From the NCBI GenBank assembly GCA_017543005.1, contig JAFWEA010000002.1, positions 1 through 11,285 on the forward strand: 11,285 nt of DNA, read 5' to 3'. Origin of the DNA: Solobacterium sp. Its GTDB lineage: Bacteria; Bacillota_I; Bacilli_A; Erysipelotrichales; Erysipelotrichaceae. The notes beneath the pieces are model-generated. The model searched no databases. It was not told the origin of the DNA and was given only the letters and a program-made list of their open reading frames with translations. Each line of letters begins with the position of its first letter. The first letter of the stretch is position 1. The position numbers and the translations under genes were made by a program. Shown in pieces: positions 6,245 to 11,285 of this stretch.

Positions 6245-8365
6245 TTACTGGGCCAGGAAGGATGTCTTCGGCGGCTCGACCTTGATGGTGAAGTCGAAGT
6301 CTTCCAGCCGCAGTTCTTCCATGGAATCTTCCGGATGGGCCACCAGGCGCTTGGACTGGGTCAGGATGGCATCTTCGACGACATTTCTTGCCAGTCTGCC
6401 GTTGCCGGCCTCAGCCGCATTGATGGCCTGCACTTCATCGAAGTAGTCCTTCAGTTTCGGCTGGGCCTCTTCGGTAATGACATAGCCCTTGCCCTTGGCC
6501 TGCAGGACGGCAATCTTCAGCAGTTCATCACCGGTATAGTCCGGGAAGTGAATGATATTCGGGAATCTCGACTTCAGACCGGAGTTGCTTTCGAGGAAGC
6601 CGGCCATTTCGCGCTGATAGCCGGCGAGAATGACAATCAGGTCATCCCGGTTGTCTTCCATGGCCTTGACGATCGTATCGATGCACTCCAGACCGAAGGA
6701 GTCATCCTTGCCACGGTAGAGCGAATAAGCTTCGTCGATGAACAGGACACCGCCCATGGCCGACTTGATGACGTTCATGGTCAGCGGGGCTGTCTGGCCG
6801 ACATACTGCGCAACCAGGTCGGCTCTGGTGACTTCCACCAGCTGGCCGTTGCTCAGGGCGCCGATCGCCTTCATATAGCGGGACAGCAGCCGGGCAATCG
6901 TCGTCTTGCCGGTACCCGGGTTGCCGGTAAAGATCATGTGCTTGGAGACATCGGATACCTTCATGCCCTGCTGCTTGCGGATCTGCTGCATCTGGATGTG
7001 GCTCTGCAGGGAGTAGATGTAATCCTTGACCATCTGCAGGCCGACGATCTCGTCGAGTTCCTTGTTGATCTGCTCGATTTCCCCGGCACTGGTCTTGGAA
7101 CGGACCAGGGTGATGGTCTCATCCTTGACGTGCGCTACCGGGACATTGTTTTCCACGGTGATCAGGGCATCTGTCTCGGCGAAGAGGTTCTGCCGCAGGA
7201 CAGCCTCACTGAGGCCGATATAGAAGTTATTGAAGATCTCCGCAATGGCATCGGAGCCGTTTGTCTTGTCGAAATGCTCGGCGATCCAGGTGATGACAGC
7301 CGGGTCCATGTTGACCTTCAGCTGCAGTTTTTCATCAGCCCGGGCGGCGAGTTCATCGCGCTTCAGCCCGCACATTTCCTGCACGGCATCCGCATCCAGG
7401 GCCCGGAAGGTCACGATGTCCAGCACGTGGTACAGGAAGTCCGCACCGAAGGCATTCTGCACAGCCGATGTGCCCTTGGTGGTGATGAAGACAAGATACT
7501 TGCCTTCGGCACTCAGGGAATCGACCGCATCCTTGACCAGGCCGGTCTGGTTTTCCACCAGCACGCCCTTGTTGAGGACATAACGCTTGCTCAGGGTCAC
7601 CTTGCCGGTATTGACCAGCGAGTCGACCATGCGCAGGAAAGCCGGGAAACCGACTTCAAAATTCTCAAAGCAGATGACCGAGCCCTTGCCCTGCAGATCC
7701 TTGTACAGATCCTGCAGGAAGATGGCTTCCTGGGCCCCGCTCTGATAGAGACTCATATCGATGGTATAGACTTCATCACTCAGGAACAGCTGCCGCTCAT
7801 ACATGCTGCGGGCAACTGCAGCGATGCTGGCATGACGGCCGCTGCCCTTGGGTCCGGTCACGAGGATGACATTTCTGGCCCGGCCCGGGGTTTCACCCAT
7901 GACATAAGGCCGCCGGAAGGAAGTGGTCAGCTGAGCCAGGGCATCGTCATTGCCGACGATCCGGCCCTTGACATCTTCCAGAATCTCCGCGAATTCCCGC
8001 CCCGAATCCATCGGCTTGCGGGTCTGCACCTCTTCCACGTTAATCCCGTAGTCATCGGCGATCTCCTGCTGGAAGCGTTCCATATCCGCGTTGCTGAGGC
8101 CGCTTTCCTTCGTCATCTGCTCGAGTTCCTTCTGGTTCCCCTCCAGTACCTTGCGCAGTGACAGCAGGGCATCATCCGCCCGGCTGAGCAGGTCCTTGGA
8201 CGCATTGACCGTGCCGAAATTCACTTCGGTTTCCTGCCCGGGCTTTTCCGTCCCGGTTGTCAGTACAACCTCATTGCCTTCTTTGGAAATCACCGTGTTG
8301 CGCTTCCGGTTCATCAGTTCGCGCATCAGGCGTTCTTTTTCTTCTTCACGTCTTCTGTCGTTCAT
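6245..8365 (-). CDS. Two-module AAA+ protein: degenerate ClpA/B-like module plus CbxX/SpoVK-type ATPase
   Basis: 706 residues. Residues 1-125 are charged and helical. Module 1 (about 130-400) resembles the D2 module of ClpA/B/C: VGNDDAL (137-143), Walker A position GPKGSGRH (171-178, with R-H replacing the usual K-T/S), and CFENFE at the Walker B (232-237, no D-E pair). The arginine finger and sensor-2 arginine expected from FRPEFLNRID and GARPLRR are not seen. Module 2 (about 430-690) is a complete CbxX/SpoVK type: GNPGTGKT (481-488), pore-loop YVGQT (521-525), LFIDEA (541-546), LAGYQ (580-584), SRFP finger (599-602) and NGRLARN sensor 2 (655-661). Start has AGGAGG four bases from the GACC before the ATG. 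It lies 11 bases after the XpaC-like gene and is probably cotranscribed. CbxX-type rings remodel protein partners; the partner here is inferred to be membrane-linked. Confidence 0.9.
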   Translation of the reverse strand: MNDRRREEEKERLMRELMNRKRNTVISKEGNEVVLTTGTEKPGQETEVNFGTVNASKDLLSRADDALLSLRKVLEGNQKELEQMTKESGLSNADMERFQQEIADDYGINVEEVQTRKPMDSGREFAEILEDVKGRIVGNDDALAQLTTSFRRPYVMGETPGRARNVILVTGPKGSGRHASIAAVARSMYERQLFLSDEVYTIDMSLYQSGAQEAIFLQDLYKDLQGKGSVICFENFEVGFPAFLRMVDSLVNTGKVTLSKRYVLNKGVLVENQTGLVKDAVDSLSAEGKYLVFITTKGTSAVQNAFGADFLYHVLDIVTFRALDADAVQEMCGLKRDELAARADEKLQLKVNMDPAVITWIAEHFDKTNGSDAIAEIFNNFYIGLSEAVLRQNLFAETDALITVENNVPVAHVKDETITLVRSKTSAGEIEQINKELDEIVGLQMVKDYIYSLQSHIQMQQIRKQQGMKVSDVSKHMIFTGNPGTGKTTIARLLSRYMKAIGALSNGQLVEVTRADLVAQYVGQTAPLTMNVIKSAMGGVLFIDEAYSLYRGKDDSFGLECIDTIVKAMEDNRDDLIVILAGYQREMAGFLESNSGLKSRFPNIIHFPDYTGDELLKIAVLQAKGKGYVITEEAQPKLKDYFDEVQAINAAEAGNGRLARNVVEDAILTQSKRLVAHPEDSMEELRLEDFDFTIKVEPPKTSFLAQ

Positions 8366-8376
8366 GGTCCCTCCTG

Positions 8377-9378
8377 TTATTTCTTATTGCCGGCTTCTTC
8401 CATGGAGGCCATGGCATGGGCAGCCATGGTCCCGTCCCCGGCCAGACCGTCTTTCTGCAGGACGGCTTCCAGAGTGGACATATCGGCTGTCAGGTTGATG
8501 AAATCACTGTCGGACATATCCGCAATCAGCTGCTGCATCGCCTGGTTGACCAGCCCGATGGTCTTCTTCAGATTGCTGACCGTTGCCTCATAGTTGGGAT
8601 CCGATCTGACATTCTGGAGGTTGGCATACTGGTTCAGAATCCGTACCTGGATCGGCAGGTAGTACTGGTACAGCTTGTCCAGCTTGCCCTTGCTGTCCGG
8701 GAATTTCTGTTCCATCGTCTCAATCTGCTTCAGCAGCGCACTGCTTTCGTACAGACCGTTGGAAATCTCCTCATCCGGGATATCATCGTTCAGATCATTG
8801 ATGACCCGGGCATAGTAGGCAGCCCGTTTCTCCTCCGGCTTTGTTTCCGTTTTCTTGTTGTTCTTCTTGTCTTCCACGATCTCGGCATCCACCACTTCGG
8901 CCTTGGCAGCCGTCTGGTCGTTGATGGCCATGGAAAGCAGCGTATCAAACATCTGGTCATACATATCGCCGTACCGGCTTCTGAATTCGGCCAGCGTGCC
9001 GATCCGGGAGCCGTCCCGGTAGACATCCAGACTGTACAGTGACTTGTAGGTTTCTTCCCGCAGGACAAGGTCGATATTGTTCGGCATGTCCAGCTGTTTC
9101 CGGGTCCGGAAATACTTCCGCAGATACACATTGATGCGGGCCAGGTCCGCCCGGGACTGGCTGTTGGCGGTATAATCCGCCGATGTCTGGGTCCGGCGGC
9201 GGTTATAGGTTGTCCGGCGGCGGTTCATCTGCTGCTGCTTGCTTGACTGCACCGCTTTCATCATCATCCAGGACGTCAGTCCGAGGATCAGAAACAGCGG
9301 AAAAATGCTTCCCGTGCCAAACACGAAGAAAATCAGGAACAGCAGCCATAATCCGTCAAAAGATGATCTTCTTCTCAT
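8377..9378 (-). CDS. XpaC-like membrane protein (5-bromo-4-chloroindolyl phosphate hydrolysis family)
   Basis: 333 residues. A hydrophobic N-terminal hairpin or long segment (about 8-40), preceded by MRRR, anchors the protein. A strongly basic, Gln/Arg-rich linker (46-65) follows, placing the rest in the cytoplasm. The region from about 205 to 300, with SNGLYESSALLKQIE, KLDKLYQYYLPIQVRIL and NQYANLQ, matches the helical XpaC family pattern. Lys/Glu-rich low-complexity sequence at about 170-185 probably separates two helical segments. AGGGAG six bases before the ATG supports the start. XpaC-family genes usually travel with telA (toxic anion resistance), but here the partner is the AAA+ gene 11 bases downstream. 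The family's molecular function is not established despite its name. It could be the membrane receptor or substrate of the AAA+ ring. Confidence 0.75.
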   Translation of the reverse strand: MRRRSSFDGLWLLFLIFFVFGTGSIFPLFLILGLTSWMMMKAVQSSKQQQMNRRRTTYNRRRTQTSADYTANSQSRADLARINVYLRKYFRTRKQLDMPNNIDLVLREETYKSLYSLDVYRDGSRIGTLAEFRSRYGDMYDQMFDTLLSMAINDQTAAKAEVVDAEIVEDKKNNKKTETKPEEKRAAYYARVINDLNDDIPDEEISNGLYESSALLKQIETMEQKFPDSKGKLDKLYQYYLPIQVRILNQYANLQNVRSDPNYEATVSNLKKTIGLVNQAMQQLIADMSDSDFINLTADMSTLEAVLQKDGLAGDGTMAAHAMASMEEAGNKK

Positions 9379-9401
9379 TGATATCTCCCTTTCATGCGAA
9401 A

Positions 9402-9436
9402 TTGATTATAACATGTTTCAACCATGCATAAATCAA
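9402..9436 (-). promoter_or_regulatory. Promoter of the XpaC-like/AAA+ operon overlapped by a long imperfect palindrome
   Basis: A perfect TATAAT -10 lies at 9410-9405 (minus strand), 27 bp upstream of the start codon. It is part of a 35-bp dyad centred on one base near 9419: outer arms TTGATT/AATCAA, inner arms CATG/CATG and TT/AA (12 of 17 positions pair). No good -35 is seen (ATTTAT at 17, TTGATT at 20 bases), which fits an activated or repressed promoter. Operator function is inferred. Confidence 0.55.
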
Positions 9437-9478
9437 TCGAGTCTTTATTTTAAATAATCATAACTGAAAAGAGATTAT

Positions 9479-9509
9479 AAAAACACCCGTCCGTTTTCAG
9501 ACAGGTGTT
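9479..9509 (-). terminator. Rho-independent terminator of the unknown-function gene
   Basis: Minus strand: 12-bp stem AACACCTGTCTG/CGGACGGGTGTT with two G-U pairs and an AAAA loop, followed by TTTTT run-out. It begins 26 bases after the stop codon and separates this gene from the XpaC-like operon. Confidence 0.88.
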
Positions 9510-9535
9510 GCTGTGCAGATCATTGGCTGACGAAA

Positions 9536-10396
9536 TCAGAATTCAGCTGCTTCTTCCGCCGGTGTTTCAGCAAATTCTTCTTCCGGTTCCGGTCCGGTTG
9601 TCCGCCACATTTCGCTGTAGCTCATGAACAGGATATCATCGGCGTTGAGCTTTGCCTGATTTCTCTGTTTCTTGACATTGCCTTCATGAACACTGTTCAG
9701 GATGTTCTTGTTGACCATGTACTGGACATACAGAACCTTCTTGAGCAGGAACCAGTTGACAACATACCGGTAGATGGCTGCGGTTCTGTCTTCCATTGCG
9801 GCCAGGGCTGCCGGTGCTTCCGCCTTCAGTTCGCCGGCTGCCTTGACAGCCAGGTCCTTGAGTTCGTCATAGTTCCGGTAGAAATCATGATCAATGCTTC
9901 TCTGCAGGGCGCCGGCCTTCATCGTGAAGAGCTTGGCATAAGCCCCGACGATCTTGTCGGCCCGGTCGGATGTCACTGCCACGATTTCATTCTTGCAGTC
10001 AATGAACGGACTGCCCGGTTCGGTCATGCAGTAATAAAGTCCTTTTGCGTAGATGAAACTGTATGTACTGTATGGTACAACGAGCAGGGCCCTGTCCTCA
10101 CCGTCTTTTGCTGTATACAGAATGTACGGATAGGTCAGCACTTTGCCATTGAGTTTGAAAATGTCCTTATAGCGGATGATCTGATTGCTGATTGCATCTT
10201 TGTTGATCTCGCTCTTCAGGCCGACACAGATTTTGACATCTGCGTCCTGAGAAAGTATTTCGGTGAAAGCTTCCCGCAGAACCGGAGCCAGTTCCGGGTC
10301 AGCCCCCATGTAGTCTTCGAGGTATCCGTTGAATTCGCAGTCCTCTCCGTTTTTACGACTGTCGAGCTGTAGGTCAAGAATGTTGCAAATAGCCAT
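9536..10396 (-). CDS. Protein of unknown function (286 residues, acidic C-terminal tail)
   Basis: I do not recognise a family. The frame is open for 65 codons further upstream, but the start at 10396 is preferred because GGAGGG sits four bases before it and the upstream part crosses an AT-rich promoter-like stretch and a GC-rich fold-back element. The chain is soluble-looking, without signal peptide or membrane segment. About 1-160 looks mixed alpha/beta (ILYTAKDGEDRALLVVPYSTYS around 92-113). About 160-245 looks helical, including an Ala/Glu/Lys-rich segment (180-205) and VNWFLLKKVLYVQYMVNK (213-230). The last ~19 residues are a Glu/Pro/Ala-rich acidic tail. Conserved motifs or catalytic residues cannot be picked from one sequence. 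It has its own terminator and probably its own promoter, so is likely monocistronic. A role with the downstream XpaC/AAA+ operon is possible only by proximity. Confidence 0.85.
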   Translation of the reverse strand: MAICNILDLQLDSRKNGEDCEFNGYLEDYMGADPELAPVLREAFTEILSQDADVKICVGLKSEINKDAISNQIIRYKDIFKLNGKVLTYPYILYTAKDGEDRALLVVPYSTYSFIYAKGLYYCMTEPGSPFIDCKNEIVAVTSDRADKIVGAYAKLFTMKAGALQRSIDHDFYRNYDELKDLAVKAAGELKAEAPAALAAMEDRTAAIYRYVVNWFLLKKVLYVQYMVNKNILNSVHEGNVKKQRNQAKLNADDILFMSYSEMWRTTGPEPEEEFAETPAEEAAEF

Positions 10397-10434
10397 GTTG
10401 CCCTCCGTGATACGTGATTGCAATGTATCGGAAT

Positions 10435-10450
10435 AATTATATATATAATT
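10435..10450 (-). promoter_or_regulatory. AT palindrome containing the candidate -10 of the unknown-function gene
   Basis: A perfect 16-base AT-only palindrome (AATTATATATATAATT) contains TATAAT on the minus strand at 10441-10436, 40 bp upstream of the start codon, with GGAGGG between. The -35 positions are poor (GTGGAA at 17 bases). Alternating A/T is palindromic by chance fairly easily, so operator function is weakly supported. Confidence 0.45.
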
Positions 10451-10695
10451 CCGCAAATTTCCACTCGGTAATTCATGTAAAAGTGTCTGAAAATGGCTGT
10501 TTACAGGGCTTTGCGGGCATTTTGGCATGCTGGTGGGAGACAATTGCCGCACCCGGCCCCCACCCTGCCCATGATTTTTATATATTTGCAATATTATAGT
10601 ATTTCACCATTCCGCGGCATCTGTTTGCTGTTCAGTGTACGCGCAGCCGGAAAATCGCCTGCATGAGCGGTGGTTCATTCCGGGCCGTGACACAG
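10451..10695. other. Long non-coding upstream region with a GC-rich fold-back element
   Basis: No supportable gene. At 10524-10569 a GC-rich element folds on itself: outer GGCA/TGCC, then GGTGGG (10532-10537) with CCCACC (10559-10564), then an inner GCCG-CACC-CGGC hairpin (10546-10557). A TATAAT at 10598-10593 (minus strand) with no good -35 could start an RNA carrying this element as a ~190-base leader of the unknown-function gene. It matches no riboswitch class I can recall. I see nothing else interpretable between 10600 and 10695. Confidence 0.35.
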
Positions 10696-10721
10696 AAAAA
10701 AGACCGGACATGTGTCCGGTC
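10696..10721 (-). terminator. Rho-independent terminator of the right-hand M20D gene
   Basis: Minus strand: perfect 8-bp stem GACCGGAC/GTCCGGTC with an ACAT loop followed by TTTTTT, 23 bases after the M20D stop codon. Confidence 0.92.
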
Positions 10722-10744
10722 CCTGTAATTCACTCAGGCTGTTT

Positions 10745-11285
10745 TCAGTCGAGATCTTCGCCGTAGAGTTCCTTCAGTTCGGCTCTCATGCCGCCCTTGA
10801 CCAGGATTTCCTTGAAGGTCATGTGCGGCTTCTTCGAATTGTCGATGTCGCTCTTCAGGAATTCGATGGCATAGGTTGCCGCGCCGGCAGCGCCCTTGAC
10901 GAGCACATCTTCATCGATGTCGAAGTATCTGTTATGGTGGGCAGCCCCGACGCCCTTTTCATCATTCTTCATGCCGATGAAGGCGAAGACACCCGGCCAC
11001 TGCAGCAGGTATCTGGAGAAGCTTTCCGAAGCCATCCACGGCTCGGCGTTGTCAATGACACAGTCTCCCAGTTCTTCCTTCAGGACCTTGCGGGCAAACT
11101 GCGCGCATTCCGGATCGTTGACCACGGCATAGCCCGGCATGGCGAAACGGTTGTATCTGACGGTGCAGTCATAGGCATCGGCTGTATCTTCAATGAGTTT
11201 CTTGAAGGCATTGTAGAAGACCATGCCGGCGCCGTCACGGTCGAAGGTCCGCATGGTGCCGCCGAAGGTGCACTCATCCGGGATG
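10745..11285 (-). CDS. M20D-family metallo-amidohydrolase/peptidase, second copy (N-terminus beyond right edge)
   Basis: Partial: 179 C-terminal codons plus the stop; the frame is open to the right edge and enters as IPDECTFGGTMR, matching IPDDCRFAGSIR in the left copy. No internal ATG should be taken as a start. It holds the end of the lid domain and the C-terminal catalytic subdomain, including VVNDPECAQFARKVL, PWMASESFS, the W-P-G-V-F-A-F-I-G-M segment and the AAHHN metal/active-site histidines. The zinc-binding HACGHD segment would lie outside the window. About three quarters of residues match the left copy; the last stretch, from AAHHN to NSKKPH, is nearly invariant. The C-terminus (MTFKEILVKGGMRAELKELY plus five residues) predicts what the left copy lacks here. 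It ends in its own terminator. Confidence 0.93.
   Translation of the reverse strand, partial: IPDECTFGGTMRTFDRDGAGMVFYNAFKKLIEDTADAYDCTVRYNRFAMPGYAVVNDPECAQFARKVLKEELGDCVIDNAEPWMASESFSRYLLQWPGVFAFIGMKNDEKGVGAAHHNRYFDIDEDVLVKGAAGAATYAIEFLKSDIDNSKKPHMTFKEILVKGGMRAELKELYGEDLD
10821..11285. repeat. Direct repeat, right copy (M20D paralogue C-terminal coding segment)
   Basis: Ungapped counterpart of 1-465, in the same orientation. The similarity stops only because both window edges cut the comparison; the full genes are probably alignable further. Same-orientation copies about 10.8 kb apart are potential substrates for deletion or amplification of the intervening DNA. Confidence 0.85.

Noticed and set aside
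6200..8161. 653-codon open frame on the plus strand
   Set aside because: It lies antisense to the AAA+ gene, which has clear motifs, a good ribosome binding site and an operon partner. The antisense frame has no recognisable domain or ribosome binding site and is a codon-bias shadow of GC-rich coding sequence.
10524..10569. A known riboswitch or a plus-strand terminator
   Set aside because: The element matches no riboswitch consensus I recall, and no plus-strand gene ends here; the nearby TTTTT is five bases beyond the stem.
10397..10591. 65-codon N-terminal extension of the unknown-function gene
   Set aside because: No ribosome binding site precedes the far-upstream ATG, the sequence is compositionally unlike the rest, and GGAGGG directly precedes the ATG at 10396.
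1..11285. Mobile element or defence island
   Set aside because: No transposase, integrase, toxin-antitoxin pair, restriction gene or CRISPR repeat is present, and the flanking repeats are coding paralogues without terminal inverted repeats.

Overview
The window reads as a chromosomal segment of a Bacillota (Firmicutes) bacterium, plausibly a gut anaerobe of the Erysipelotrichia/Clostridia type. The grounds are strong AGGAGG-type ribosome binding sites, short hairpin-plus-T-run terminators, a near-perfect CcpA catabolite-response element, and a gene complement (DUF362, XpaC-like, SpoVK/CbxX AAA+, M20D amidohydrolases, ATC-hydrolase family) common in that phylum. No genus can be named. There is no rRNA, tRNA, CRISPR array, insertion sequence or phage gene.

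Layout: nine genes, eight on the minus strand. (1) A partial M20D amidohydrolase leaves the left edge. (2) It is transcribed divergently from a DUF362 protein gene; the shared ~180-bp control region holds a cre-like site and an adjacent 7-bp inverted repeat. (3) Three tightly coupled minus-strand genes (alpha/beta hydrolase, ATC-hydrolase family protein, second alpha/beta hydrolase of the acyl-CoA thioesterase/BAAT-C type) lie behind a TATAAT promoter with a dyad over its upstream half. (4) A 412-residue pyruvoyl decarboxylase of the phosphatidylserine decarboxylase superfamily has its own promoter and terminator. (5) A two-gene operon encodes a membrane-anchored XpaC-like protein followed by a two-module AAA+ protein whose first module looks catalytically dead. 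(6) A 286-residue cytoplasmic protein of unknown function follows, with a ~350-bp upstream region containing a GC-rich fold-back element. (7) A second M20D gene, highly similar to the first, leaves the right edge.

The transcription units are well separated: terminators follow DUF362, the decarboxylase, the AAA+ gene, the unknown gene and the right-hand M20D gene. The two M20D copies are direct repeats about 10.8 kb apart and align without a gap across 465 bp. The likeliest common themes are scavenging of amide- or thioester-linked small molecules (M20D, hydrolase cassette, pyruvoyl decarboxylase) and a membrane-associated AAA+ remodelling system (XpaC-like plus CbxX-type). The sequence does not show that these modules work together.

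The most unusual items are the pseudo-ATPase/CbxX fusion paired with an XpaC-like protein and no TelA in sight, the PSD-superfamily enzyme with a long N-terminal domain resembling that of PsiD-type amino-acid decarboxylases, and the coupled three-gene hydrolase cassette.
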